Below are positions 9,227 through 18,895 of a stretch of 64,000 bases of DNA, in pieces. Position 1 is the first letter of the stretch. Each line of letters opens with the position of its first letter. Below the pieces are notes generated by a model. The model was not told the DNA's origin. It searched no databases and was given only the letters and a program-made list of their open reading frames with translations. The translations under genes were made by a program, and so were the position numbers. The stretch comes from JAXGPL01 sp040766985 (lineage in GTDB: Bacteria; Bacillota; Sulfobacillia; JAUYEG01). The stretch covers positions 165,273 to 229,272 of the forward strand of contig JAXGPL010000002.1 in assembly GCA_040766985.1 (NCBI GenBank). The letters are read 5' to 3'.

Positions 9227-10540
9227 ATGCTTGGAGCGCAGGAGATACTGCTGGCGGACGACGACCAGGACGCCAGGGAGCTTTTCGCACGGTGGCTCAG
9301 ATCGGACGGCTACAGCGTGCGCACGGTTTCCGACGGGCTGGCCTGCCTACGCGAGTTCGCCGCCCGCGGCCCGGACCTCGTGGTGATCGACCTCAAGATG
9401 CCCCCTGGCGACTGGGGTGGCTTCGATACACTTCGCAAGCTGCGCGAGGCCGACTCGACGGTCCCGGTGATCGTGGTTTCCAATAAGGCCGATATTCGCC
9501 GGGCTGTCGACTGCGTGCGAGCTGGGGCCTTTGACTTCGTAGACAAGTCCGCAGCTGCGGAGGAGCTACTCGTGGCGGTCGCCAACGCCCTGCGCCTGCG
9601 CGAACTGGAGCACAAGGCCCGCGTCCTGGAGGAGGAAACCCGGCTGATGCGGCGAGACGCAGAGGCCGAGTTCGCCGGACACCGGATCGTGGCGCAGTCC
9701 GAGGCGATGCGGGACCTCCTGTCGCTCGTGCGCAGGGTCGCGCCGACAGATGCGACGGTGATGGTCCGGGGGGAGACGGGGACAGGCAAGGAACTTGTCG
9801 CCACGGCCGTCCACTACCTCAGCGCGAAGCGGGACGGGCCGTTCATCAGGGTCAACTGCGCCGCTCTGCCCTTGGCCTGCTCGAAGACCAGTTGTTCGGA
9901 CCGCCGAAGAGGCGTTCACCGGAACTGCGCCGGCGGGAAGGGCGTTTTGAGCTGGACAGGGCGATCCTTCTCGACGAGGTCGGGATCGCCAGGCCACGGC
10001 GCGCAGGCCGAGATCTCCATGATCGCCAGGCTGCAATTCGAACGCGCAATCCGGGGACCAGGACGATCAAGGATCGTTGTCCAGGGCTGGTCGCGGCGAC
10101 GAACAGGACCCTCAGAGACGATCATCCCGCGAGGCGAGTTTCGGAGGACCCTCGTCGCGGCCTGCAGTCATCATCTACTGATTCACCGCCCTCAGGGCAC
10201 CGCCGTGAGGGATATCCCGGCCGCAAGCCGAGGCGCTGCTCGGGGTTCGGAGGCGCCTACCGGCAGGCCGGGTGACTCCAGGGCCTCGGACCGGAGCCTG
10301 ATCCGCCGCCGCCCGGCCCCGGCCACCATCCGGCCGAGCGCTGGGCCGTTTCCCAGGCGCCGCCGTTGTCGCAGGACCAGGACATCCCGGGTCGGGGCGA
10401 TCTGCCCCCTAGGGGCTGAATCAGTGCGTTGCAGGGCCACCGGCTGCATGAATCCTTTCTCCATCCGCCATAAACCAAGCAATGCTGCCGCAGGCCTGTG
10501 GCCCAGGGACGGAGGCAATAATGGGCAGCAGGCGATCTGA
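9227..10540 (+). CDS. NtrC-family sigma-54-dependent response regulator, frameshifted
   Basis: Cytoplasmic transcription activator. ATG at 9227 lies six bases after GGAGGG. The receiver domain (residues ~5-120) has the DDD acidic pocket, the phospho-acceptor Asp in VVIDLKMP, a switch residue and the DKSA lysine. A coiled linker leads to an AAA+ sigma-54 domain with Walker A GETGTGKE and VNCAALP. The frame then breaks near 9870. The GAFTGA loop is recognisable only in another frame (EEAFTGTA, 9906-9929), followed by scattered family pieces (REGRFELD, LLDEVG, GTRTIK, AATNRTLRDD). No clear Fis-type DNA-binding helix could be reconstructed. The TGA at 10538-10540 overlaps the kinase ATG, so the two genes form a translationally coupled pair. 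Confidence 0.7.
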   Translation: MLGAQEILLADDDQDARELFARWLRSDGYSVRTVSDGLACLREFAARGPDLVVIDLKMPPGDWGGFDTLRKLREADSTVPVIVVSNKADIRRAVDCVRAGAFDFVDKSAAAEELLVAVANALRLRELEHKARVLEEETRLMRRDAEAEFAGHRIVAQSEAMRDLLSLVRRVAPTDATVMVRGETGTGKELVATAVHYLSAKRDGPFIRVNCAALPLACSKTSCSDRRRGVHRNCAGGKGVLSWTGRSFSTRSGSPGHGAQAEISMIARLQFERAIRGPGRSRIVVQGWSRRRTGPSETIIPRGEFRRTLVAACSHHLLIHRPQGTAVRDIPAASRGAARGSEAPTGRPGDSRASDRSLIRRRPAPATIRPSAGPFPRRRRCRRTRTSRVGAICPLGAESVRCRATGCMNPFSIRHKPSNAAAGLWPRDGGNNGQQAI

Positions 10541-13375
10541 TGGACGTTGCAGCTGAGCAGGGCAGCCAGGCGCGGAGGCCTTCTTCGGCCTTCGTGGCGA
10601 AGCCACCGGGCAGGGCCGCTCTTGCCGAGCAGGCGTAGCGGACCAGGGTGCTGCAAGATCGCGCAGATCATCGCCGGGCACCATCCAGGCTGTCGTCGCT
10701 ATCGCTGCTGTCGCGCTCGCCGCGGGCCGGTCGACCACTGCTCTCGGAGCATTGACCCTTCGTTTCTCCTCCGCGTGGCCTGGCAACTCGCCCTGCAGGG
10801 CAAGCCGGATGCCGACCAGGCGCTCCGGTACCTTGCCTCGCGCATCGATACCGCGCTCGGTACGGCCGAGCCAGGAGGCCCCAACTGGATCCAGGGAAAC
10901 CTTGCGCTGGGCCGCCTGATGCTCGCAGATCGACAGCCCGAGCCGGCTGCGCTGCTGCTTGCGGAGGTGTGCTCCAAGGTCTGCGCCGGCGGCCACGCCG
11001 CGGATGCCGAAACACGCACCCTCTTGCCGGACGTATTGGCGGCGCTGGAGCACGCGATGGAGGCAGCGGCCCAGTGGTCGCCGGCGGTCACGTCCGCGGC
11101 GTGTTTTCACCAGGCGGGGTTGCCCGAGCAGGCCGCGCGCCTCCTTGCCAAGGGGAGGGTCGCGCTCCCGGAGCCGGTTGCGGCAGGGGAGTTGTGCGAC
11201 CTTCTGACAGAGCTTGGCCTTGATACCTCTGAAGCTCGAACGAAGGTGGCAGGGCTTCTTCGCCGGGCGTGGGACGAATCGGGGGCTGCCGTGGCTGCGC
11301 GACGGGAAGCCCGGGAGGGCTACTTTGCCTCCGCGCTGGCGGAAGTGCAGTCACTTGTGAAGAACGTAAAGGATCTCCTGGAGGACCCGCTCGCGGCGCT
11401 TGGGGCCTCGCCCGGCGTGGAGGACCTATGCGAGGATGCGGCCGACAGGGTGGCTCGGCTGATGGAAGAACTCGTCGCCTTCCAGCCGCTGCGCCCCGAA
11501 CCCTGCAACCCCCGCCAGATTGTGCTGGAGGTCGCTCTGGCGGAGAAGGAATCGCTGGCCGGCGAGGGGATCCTGCTATCCGTCGCGCCTCCCGAGGCGG
11601 GGGAGGAGACCGGCGCGTTTATCGACCCAGCTTTGACCAAGTCGCTGCTGCGGGGAATTCTGCGGGCGGTCGCCGCGAAGGCGGGGGCGGTTGGGAGCGG
11701 CACGGGTCCTGGCTCGGAGGCGACGGTTTCCGTTGACGGCCGGCTGTGGGACGATGGCCGGGGAGGACGTGGTGCGCTTTTTTCGTTGTGGTTTGTGCCG
11801 GCGCGGGGCGAGGGCCGGCGCGGGGCGAGGAGACGCAGTGGACGCAATGGCCCTGCGACTGCGCCGGTCGAGGGCGCGCTTTCCCGGGGGACGCTGCCCG
11901 ACATCTTGCTCCGCTGCTCCGGATCTCTTGCCGTGCTGCCGGACTGCTGTGACGGCCGGGGTGCCGGGCTGCGCATTTGCCTGCCGTCGCTAGACCCGGG
12001 TGCGGGTGAAGCGGCCGACGAAGCCAGGGTGTTCGAGCGAGCGGTCGCAGAGCTGGTCGAAGGATCGGCTTCACCCCGGGAGGCGGCGGGAAGGTTGAGC
12101 TATGCCTTCACCGGGCTGGTCCGGCGCGAGTTGGAGGCCTGGGGCAAGGACCTTGCGCTCGTGCTGCACGACCTGAAGAACAGCCTGGCGTTTGTGCGCG
12201 ACTGGCTCAGGGAGGATTCTTTCTACGATTCGGAGACCGTTCGTTCGCGGTGCCTGGAGAACATCGGGGACCTCCAGTTCTGGCTCTCAGAGGCCGGCGC
12301 GATGCTCAAGCGCGACGGTTCGGAGTCTTATGTCGACCTCCGCGATATCGTCAGCAGGGTGCTGCGCGGCCTCGCCGCGGCGATGGCCGGGAGGCAACAG
12401 ACTCTGCAATTGGAGGTCAAGGGCGGGCCGCCGCGGGTGCCCGCCAGCCCGTTCGCGGCGGCGTCCATCGTGCGCAACCTTGCCAAGAACGCGATCGAAG
12501 CAATGCCCGGCGGCGGTGTGCTGCAGGTCACGGTCGCTCAGGACGCCGCGCGGTCAGCGGTGAGCGTGGAGTTTAGGGACCAGGGCCCCGGTTTTCCGGA
12601 GCCGTTGCTTGCCGGTTCGGTGAGCCCGGAGCTGAGCGACGGCCTGCACCGGCCGCACCTGGGGCTTGCCACCGTGAGACGGCTGCTCGGCGAGCAAGGG
12701 GGGCGGTTGCTGCTGCAGAACGACGGCGGCGGGGTGGCGACCGCCTTGTTCTCGACGGGCCAGGGGGCGGCCGACCTCGCCGCGGGACTGGGCGGGTGGG
12801 AGAACCTGCTCGAGGACTCCCGGCGCGCCCTACGCGCCGCCCGCGCTCTTTGCCAGGCAGGCGATACGGAAACCGCCCGCCACCTGTGGACGGCGGCCAT
12901 CGGAGTGGAGGCCGGCGCGGCGTTCGCAGGCCTCCAAACCCACACCCTTTTGCCACTGACGCTTGAGGTCGCCAACGGATCGGCAACCCGGCCTCAGCCG
13001 AAGCCGGCGTTGCGCGGGGCGATTATGCGCCTTCTGGGCGACGATGCGTGGCCCAGGGCCGAGGCCGCCGCGCGCAGACTGTTCGCGCGCATCCTGCAGG
13101 GGAGGCTTGACGTCAACGAGCTCGGTGTTGCCGAGATCGCACTGCTGCTGCTGGTTTTTGCCGCGATAGGCCCGCATGAACGGGCGCCGTTGGGACTGGG
13201 GTTCAAGAGCCGCAAGGAAGCCGTCCATGCCGGCGCTGTCCTGTTCCAGGCAGCACAGGCGCTTGAGGGCTCGGGCGCCGGCGACGCGACCGCCGCCCTC
13301 GAGCCGCTGGTAGTTGCAGCTCTCGAAGTCCTCACGTCAATCCGGCTTGCGCGCACCGTCGGCGAGGACGCCTAA
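10540..13375 (+). CDS. large atypical histidine kinase with a second degenerate transmitter
   Basis: Likely sensor partner of the upstream regulator. Coding is frame-disturbed up to about 10750, and an N-terminal hydrophobic segment (AVVAIAAVALAAG) may be hidden there. From 10760 the frame is open. An Ala-rich helical region is followed by a degenerate transmitter (about 11335-11800) whose ATPase part lacks the N-box Asn. A canonical transmitter comes next: H-box LVLHDLKN (His near 12172), N-box IVRNLAKNAIEAMPGGG (~12466), G1 FRDQGPGFP (~12574) and G2 HLGLATVRRLLGEQGG (~12656). A ~210-residue helical C-terminal domain of unknown type follows. The HDLKN box resembles that of PrsK-type kinases. 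The 3' end overlaps the convergent deacetylase gene by 39 bases. Confidence 0.75.
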
Positions 13376-14074
13376 CGTAACCAACTCGAACCCTTTTTCA
13401 CGCAGACCTTCGATCACCCGCGGCAGGGCCAGGTCGGTCTGCTTGCACGTGTCCGAGGCGTGCATCAAGATCACATCGCCGGCCTGCGCCCGCGTAAGGA
13501 CCCGGCTGACGATTTTTTCGACTCCGGGGTTGAGCCAGTCCAGCGAATCCAGGCTCCAGATCACCACGGTATACCCGAGGCGTGCGGCAGTCGTGATCAC
13601 CAGATCGTCGTAATCGCCGTTGGGCGGCCGGATGAATCGCGCCTCCTGGCCGCACGTGTCCTTGATCACCGCGTGAGTCTTGGTGATGGCCTCTTCGATC
13701 TGCGCCTCGGTGTACGCGCTCATGTTCTTGTGCAGGTAGCCGTGACTGGCCAACTCGTGGTCGTCTGCCGAAAGACGGCTTACGAAGTCCGGGTTCTTGC
13801 CTGCCCACGGTCCGGACACGAAGATCGTCGACTGCACATCGTACTGCTTGAGCAGGTCGGCAACCTTCGGTGGCATGACAGTCCCCCAGCTGATGTCGAA
13901 GGTCAGGGCGATCTGATTACGGGTCGTGACGACGCGGCGCAGCGGTTCGAGCTTGGCCGCAACAGGCAACGCTCCGCCGACCGAAACGATAGCCGTGCCG
14001 ATCAGGGCCAGCCCGCACAAGGCCAAAACGCCCGCCAGCACCCTCCGGGTGCTCGGCCTCAGGACTAGAATCAC
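13337..14074 (-). CDS. pdaB: polysaccharide deacetylase, PdaB-like sporulation type
   Basis: Predicted NodB-fold deacetylase anchored by one N-terminal membrane helix and acting outside the membrane. Motifs: TFDISWG (the PdaB form of motif 1, with one Asp, not two), HELASHGYLH (HxxxH metal ligands), RPPNGDYDD and a late DVILMHASD. In Bacillus, PdaB is needed to keep spores stable after engulfment. The GTG at 14074 is eight bases from GGAGG and preferred over the GTG at 14083, which overlaps that site. Whether it truly deacetylates glycan is uncertain because of the altered motif 1. Confidence 0.8.
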   Translation of the reverse strand: MILVLRPSTRRVLAGVLALCGLALIGTAIVSVGGALPVAAKLEPLRRVVTTRNQIALTFDISWGTVMPPKVADLLKQYDVQSTIFVSGPWAGKNPDFVSRLSADDHELASHGYLHKNMSAYTEAQIEEAITKTHAVIKDTCGQEARFIRPPNGDYDDLVITTAARLGYTVVIWSLDSLDWLNPGVEKIVSRVLTRAQAGDVILMHASDTCKQTDLALPRVIEGLREKGFELVTLGVLADGARKPD

Positions 14075-14142
14075 AATGCCCACCTCCAGGCCGGGAGACC
14101 CGGCAATCGCGCGGGGCCGCCATCGGTCCCGTCAAGAGGTGT

Positions 14143-15552
14143 CTATGCCTTGGATTGGGCGGCGATACGGGGACTAGCTTTGGTTTTGCGGGTTAATCGG
14201 TCCATGCGGCGGTCGAGCTCGCGGCGGCGCGCCTCGCCCACACGAAGCGCTTTTTCGGCGCGCAGCACCCATGCCAGCGCACGGGCGGGGTCGCGTCTGC
14301 GGTGCTCATTGTACTTTGCCAGCTCTACCATTGCAGCAAACCTGTGCTCCGGGGACACTGCCGTCTCGGCGAGCGCCAGCCACAATGCTTCGGCGTCGTC
14401 GTACCTGCCGCGGCGCTTATTGATGGCAGCCAGACGGAGCCTGGCGAGGTCCGCCCCCGGCCCCTCAAGTCCGACCGCCAGTGCCTTGTCGTAGCACACC
14501 GTGCTGAGGTCGGCGGCGGCATCATCCGCGGCGCCTGGGGCCGTCCCGGTACCTGCCCCGGCGGTCGCCTCTGTGCAGCGGCGTTGCGGCCGGGTCCGGC
14601 CGCCGGCGCGTTCGAATGCCCTGCCCAGGGAAACCAGATCCAAGGGGTCGTCCTCCAGCGCCAGCAGCGGATCGCGGTGCAGGCAGGCGAGGCGGCCGGC
14701 CAGGGTGACCAGGGAGAGGACGTCCAGGGCGTTGTGGTCGAACACCGGCAGAAGACACCTGCCGTCGCCGGTCCGGAGGTAGTCGGTGTATAGCTGCGGG
14801 ATCAACCAGCCCGGGACGTCATCCCAACGCCTGACGCCGAGGACCCGCTCTTCGAGGTGCGCAAGGCGGCAGGATTCAAGACGCAGGCGCCAGACGCGCC
14901 TTGACCCGGAGAGCAGGTCAAGATGGTCGTCCGGAAACGGCGGCCGCTGCCGTGCCATGATGTAGCGCGTCTCAAGCAGTGGGATATCGAAGGCTTTGCC
15001 GTTGAAGCTGACCACGACTTCGCTCGCCCGGGCGCGCGCGGCGAGTTGCGCCAGCACCGCGGGTTCTTCGTCTGGCGAACGCATCAGGTACTGCACGAGT
15101 TCCAGACGACCGGACTCAAACCACGCCGCGCCGACAAGGAAGGCCAGTGTGCCGGTGCCGCCCGCGAGTCCGGTGGTTTCCACGTCGATAAAGATGGCCC
15201 CTTTGAGGCTCGGCGAGGTGATTGCGGAAGGGTAGGCCAGCCTCTCTAGCTCGGGGAGCCGGGCTTCGAGCGCTATCGCCAGCGGCCAGCGCCCGTGCCG
15301 GTGGTCGAGGTCGAGCACGCTGTCGCGCACAAAGCAGGCCTTGCCCGCCGCGCGGATCTCCTGGCCGGTTACGAGGCGTTCGATCGGCACCGGGCCGTCG
15401 CCGGCCTCATCGTGCCCTGCGGTACCGCCGGCCGCTCCAACGATGTCGCGGGCGAGGTTGACCGGGCGACGTGTCCGCTCCCGCTCCGCGGCTTCCTCGG
15501 CTAGCCTGCGCAGACGCTCGATCCTGGCCGCGAAGTCCTCGTCAGGCACCAC
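14143..15552 (-). CDS. mrfB: MrfB/YprB-like DEDD exonuclease
   Basis: Ribonuclease H-like 3'-5' exonuclease of COG3359. The protein has 469 residues. The exonuclease core starts at FIDVETTGLAGG (first two DEDD acids) and includes VVSFNGKAFDIPLLETR and FDHNALDVLSLVTL. A ~150-residue helical, TPR-like C-terminal region follows. In B. subtilis MrfB works with the helicase MrfA in repair of mitomycin C lesions. Here its start overlaps the mrfA stop by 11 bases in the same order, so the two are co-translated. The symbol rests on that synteny plus motif order. Confidence 0.85.
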   Translation of the reverse strand: MVPDEDFAARIERLRRLAEEAAERERTRRPVNLARDIVGAAGGTAGHDEAGDGPVPIERLVTGQEIRAAGKACFVRDSVLDLDHRHGRWPLAIALEARLPELERLAYPSAITSPSLKGAIFIDVETTGLAGGTGTLAFLVGAAWFESGRLELVQYLMRSPDEEPAVLAQLAARARASEVVVSFNGKAFDIPLLETRYIMARQRPPFPDDHLDLLSGSRRVWRLRLESCRLAHLEERVLGVRRWDDVPGWLIPQLYTDYLRTGDGRCLLPVFDHNALDVLSLVTLAGRLACLHRDPLLALEDDPLDLVSLGRAFERAGGRTRPQRRCTEATAGAGTGTAPGAADDAAADLSTVCYDKALAVGLEGPGADLARLRLAAINKRRGRYDDAEALWLALAETAVSPEHRFAAMVELAKYNEHRRRDPARALAWVLRAEKALRVGEARRRELDRRMDRLTRKTKASPRIAAQSKA

Positions 15553-17854
15553 CGAGGGCCTCCCGCAGGAGCTTCATTGCCGAGGCCTTGCCGCCCGTCC
15601 CGACTTCAACGGCCGAGCCGACGCACGACGGGCACCCGTCCGCGCACGGGCACTGCTCGATCAGTTCGAGGCTCGCCCGGAGCAGTTGCGGGCAGAGCGA
15701 AAACGCGCGCTCCGACAGCCCGATGCCGCCTGGATACCGGTCATACAGAAAGACCGTCGGCAGCTTGGTGTGCGGGCTTTTGACCTCGATCGCCGTCCCG
15801 AGGTCGCCCGCGTCGGACATCAGGTGGATTGCGGCCACCTGGTGGAGCACCGCGGCTACGCCGACCAGTGCGCCCTGCAGATCGCCCTCCGCCGGGCCTG
15901 AGCCGCCGAACCGGTTATGCGTTGCAGGGTCGTACTGCGGCTGGCCGAAGGCCAGCCAGAACGCCGCCGTGTGCATCGACTGCTCAGGCAGGTGGATCTG
16001 GCCCCAGCCGATGTTCTCATGCGTGTGAAACCGGATCTTCTTGTAGATCGTTGCCAGTGCCCGCACCTCGACCTCGCCCAGGCCGCTCCGGGCCGCCGAC
16101 GCCGGGCCCGGGGAACCCTGCTCGAACTCGTCGAGGACCGTCAGCTTGACCGCGAGCTCGGCATCCGTATAGTGCTCGACTTCCACGCGGCGGACGTAGG
16201 CCTTGGCCTCATCCCAGTCCAGACGGTCGACGTGGTACTGGCGGCCTTCATGGATGTAGATCGCGTCTTCGTGCAGGAGGGTCGGGACGGAAAAACGGTC
16301 GATCTCGCCGAGCACCCTCGGCTTGGGTTCGGTGTTATCGATGACCACAAAGTTGTCGGTCGCCGCCGAACGCAGGCTGATCGCCTCAGCCGGAAATGCG
16401 TCGGCCATCCAGTAGTAGCGGTCCTGCGTGCGGTGGATCAGGCCCTGGCCGGCGAGGTAAGCGAGGTGGGCTGCGGTCTCGGCCGCCGAGGCTAGAAACG
16501 GCTCGCCGGTCTCAAACGGAAGCTCGAAGGCCGCACACTTGAGGTGATTCACGGCGATCAGCGGGTTGTCCGGGTTGACCAGGCCGTGCTCCGGCGAGCT
16601 GCCGAAAAAGTAGTCGGGGTGGGTGACCATGAACTGGTTGAGCGGGCTCGAATCGGCGACCAGAACCGCCAGCGACTGCCCCGAGCGCCTGCCGGCGCGC
16701 CCCGCCTGCTGCCAGGACGATGCGATGCTGCCGGGGTACCCCGCCATGATGCAGGCGTCAAGCTGGCCGATGTCCACCCCTAGCTCGAGTGCGTTGGTCG
16801 CTACGACACCGGTGACTTCGCCGCTTCGGAGGCCGCTCTCGATTTCGCGCCGCTCGCCCGGGAGATACCCGCCCCGGTAACCGCGGATCCGCCCCTTGCG
16901 ACCCGGTAGCGAGCGTTCGGTCTGCTGAAGGTAACTCAGGAGCACCTCGCAGGCCAGGCGCGAACGGGTGAAGACGATCGTCGGCACACCGTGCCCCAGG
17001 GAAGCCGCCGCGAGCGTCTTGGCTTCGAGCAGGTAGCTCCGCCGGATGCCGAGTTGCGGGTTGACCACCGGCGGGTTGTACAGCACGAAATGTTTGCGAG
17101 CCGTGGGGGCGCCGTTATCGTCAACTACGGCGACGTCTTCACCGGTGAGGCGGCGCGCGAGTTCGCCGGGGTTGGCGATCGTCGCCGAACACAGGATGAA
17201 CTGCGGCCTTTGTCCGTAAAATGCCGCCACGCGCTTGAGGCGCCGGATCACGTTGGCGACATGGCTCCCGAAGACGCCCCGGTACCCGTGCATCTCATCG
17301 ATTACGACGTACCTGAGGTTCTCGAACAGCCGGACCCATTTGGTGTGGTGAGGCAGAATCCCTGTGTGCAACATGTCGGGGTTGGTAACCACGATGTGCC
17401 CCGCGGAACGGATGGCTCGCCGGGCCGAAGCCGGCGTGTCCCCGTCGTAGGTGAACGTCTTGATGTCGACGCCCATCGCCTGAACCAGGCCGTCGATGCC
17501 GGCAAGCTGGTCCTGGGAGAGGGCTTTGGTCGGGAACATATACAGCGCGCGGCTAGCCGGGTCGTCGAGCAGACTTGCGACTACCGGTAGGTTGTAGCAG
17601 ACGGTTTTGCCGCTCGCCGTAGGGGTGACGATGACGACGTGGCGGCCGGAACGGACCAGATCGGCGGCTTGACGCTGGTGTGTGTAGAGCCTGGTAATAC
17701 CCCTTTGCGCCAGCGCCTCACGCAGCCTGCCAGGCACCCAGTCCGGGAAGCCGGCATGCCTCGCCGGACGCGGCGGGATCTCGCGCCATGCGCATATGCG
17801 GTCGCCAAGTTGGTTGCGCAACGTGTCGAGCACCTGATCCAGTGGGGACGGCAT
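15542..17854 (-). CDS. mrfA: MrfA/YprA-like DEAD/DEAH helicase with C-terminal Cys cluster
   Basis: Superfamily 2 DNA helicase of 770 residues. Visible motifs: Q-like YTHQRQA, Walker A TPTASGKT (77-84), DEMH in VIDEMHGYRG (near 187), SATIANP (motif III), then the second RecA domain ending in QQAGRAGRRSGQ (motif VI). The C-terminal DUF1998/MZB zinc module carries CPCADGCPSC. In B. subtilis MrfA starts a nucleotide-excision-like pathway against mitomycin C adducts. The gene leads a two-gene minus-strand operon with mrfB and has a LexA-box-like palindrome ~75 bases upstream. The ATG at 17854 follows AAGGGAG. Confidence 0.9.
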   Translation of the reverse strand: MPSPLDQVLDTLRNQLGDRICAWREIPPRPARHAGFPDWVPGRLREALAQRGITRLYTHQRQAADLVRSGRHVVIVTPTASGKTVCYNLPVVASLLDDPASRALYMFPTKALSQDQLAGIDGLVQAMGVDIKTFTYDGDTPASARRAIRSAGHIVVTNPDMLHTGILPHHTKWVRLFENLRYVVIDEMHGYRGVFGSHVANVIRRLKRVAAFYGQRPQFILCSATIANPGELARRLTGEDVAVVDDNGAPTARKHFVLYNPPVVNPQLGIRRSYLLEAKTLAAASLGHGVPTIVFTRSRLACEVLLSYLQQTERSLPGRKGRIRGYRGGYLPGERREIESGLRSGEVTGVVATNALELGVDIGQLDACIMAGYPGSIASSWQQAGRAGRRSGQSLAVLVADSSPLNQFMVTHPDYFFGSSPEHGLVNPDNPLIAVNHLKCAAFELPFETGEPFLASAAETAAHLAYLAGQGLIHRTQDRYYWMADAFPAEAISLRSAATDNFVVIDNTEPKPRVLGEIDRFSVPTLLHEDAIYIHEGRQYHVDRLDWDEAKAYVRRVEVEHYTDAELAVKLTVLDEFEQGSPGPASAARSGLGEVEVRALATIYKKIRFHTHENIGWGQIHLPEQSMHTAAFWLAFGQPQYDPATHNRFGGSGPAEGDLQGALVGVAAVLHQVAAIHLMSDAGDLGTAIEVKSPHTKLPTVFLYDRYPGGIGLSERAFSLCPQLLRASLELIEQCPCADGCPSCVGSAVEVGTGGKASAMKLLREALGGA

Positions 17855-17929
17855 CGGGCGTGGCTCCCTTCCGCGGCAGGGGGTCTGGACCCAGGCGTCC
17901 TGAACCTGCCTGGTAAGGTCATGTTACCA

Positions 17930-17943
17930 CGAACATATGTTTT
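17930..17943. promoter_or_regulatory. putative LexA (SOS) box upstream of mrfAB
   Basis: CGAACATATGTTTT matches the Firmicute LexA operator CGAAC-N4-GTTYG at all core positions except the final one or two bases of the right arm. It lies 76-89 bases upstream of the mrfA start on a gene that encodes a DNA repair helicase. Binding is inferred. Confidence 0.55.
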
Positions 17944-18072
17944 CCTTCAACGCCCCGGAGGGGTATCGGAGGAGGGCCCAGGGGCAGGAAAGCCATGCCG
18001 GGACGCGAAACATGCACGGAATGATGTGGAAGTGCCGGTCACGGCAATAGCCGGCAAACTGGGGGTTCTGCA

Positions 18073-18870
18073 TTGCCGATCGCTCGGCAAGACGCCATCA
18101 TACTTGATGGCGGCGTTGATATCCTGGCGTTCGGTCCGCATCCTGATGACGTGGAGATCGGGGCGGGCGCCACGCTGGCCATGGAATGCCACGGCCGGGG
18201 TACAGCAGTGGTCATCTGCGACCTGACCGCCGGCGAGATGGGGACCAACGGAGATGTCCGCACGAGGGCGACCGAAGCCGCTGCCGCGGCATCGATCCTC
18301 GGCGCACGGGCGAGGGTATGCCTCGGCCTGCCAGATGCGAGCCTGGATGAAGCAGCCGGGGCGGCCTCCCGGATCGCCGCGGCCATTCGCTGGCTCCGGC
18401 CTCGCCTGGTGATGGCGCCGTGGGGCGACGGCGACCGCCATCCCGACCATCGCGCGGGCCACGATCTCGTCAGGCGCGGGATATTCCTGGCCGGCCTGGC
18501 AAAGCACGAAACCGGCGGTCTTGAAGCGATCACCGGCGGAGCGCGGCCACCGGCCGGGGCGGAGTTTGAGCCGTTCCGTCCCGAACTCGTCTTTTACTAC
18601 CTCATCAACAGCCCCGCGGCCCCGCAGGTGCTGATCGACGTCGAGGGGTACTACCACAAGAAAAGGCAGGCTCTCGCGGCGTTCGACAGCCAGTTCGGCC
18701 GGCGCGGGCGGCCTTCGCCGACACCGCTCAACGACGGGATCTACCTCCCGGGCGTGGAAGGGCGCGACGCCTCGTTCGGCCGTCACGCGGGCGTGGGGTT
18801 TGCCGAGGGCTTCATCGGCGAGCGGTTCACCTGCCTTAAAAGCCTGCTTGAGATATCGTCGTGCCGGTGA
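18073..18870 (+). CDS. bshB1: PIG-L family deacetylase, bacillithiol biosynthesis BshB-like
   Basis: Likely removes the acetyl group from N-acetylglucosaminyl-malate, the second step of bacillithiol synthesis. The 265-residue protein shows the zinc motif GPHPDDVEIG (residues ~20-29) and the second ligand cluster DRHPDHRAGHDL (near 118-129). It is followed after 25 bases by bshA, which supports BshB over other LmbE-type deacetylases. The TTG at 18073 sits seven bases after GGGGG; no ATG or GTG lies upstream of the conserved core in this frame, so the start is tentative. The 218-base region between this gene and mrfA holds the LexA-like box and presumably both promoters. Confidence 0.82.
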   Translation: MPIARQDAIILDGGVDILAFGPHPDDVEIGAGATLAMECHGRGTAVVICDLTAGEMGTNGDVRTRATEAAAAASILGARARVCLGLPDASLDEAAGAASRIAAAIRWLRPRLVMAPWGDGDRHPDHRAGHDLVRRGIFLAGLAKHETGGLEAITGGARPPAGAEFEPFRPELVFYYLINSPAAPQVLIDVEGYYHKKRQALAAFDSQFGRRGRPSPTPLNDGIYLPGVEGRDASFGRHAGVGFAEGFIGERFTCLKSLLEISSCR

Positions 18871-18895
18871 CGCCGGTGGACAGGGAGCGATCGGG

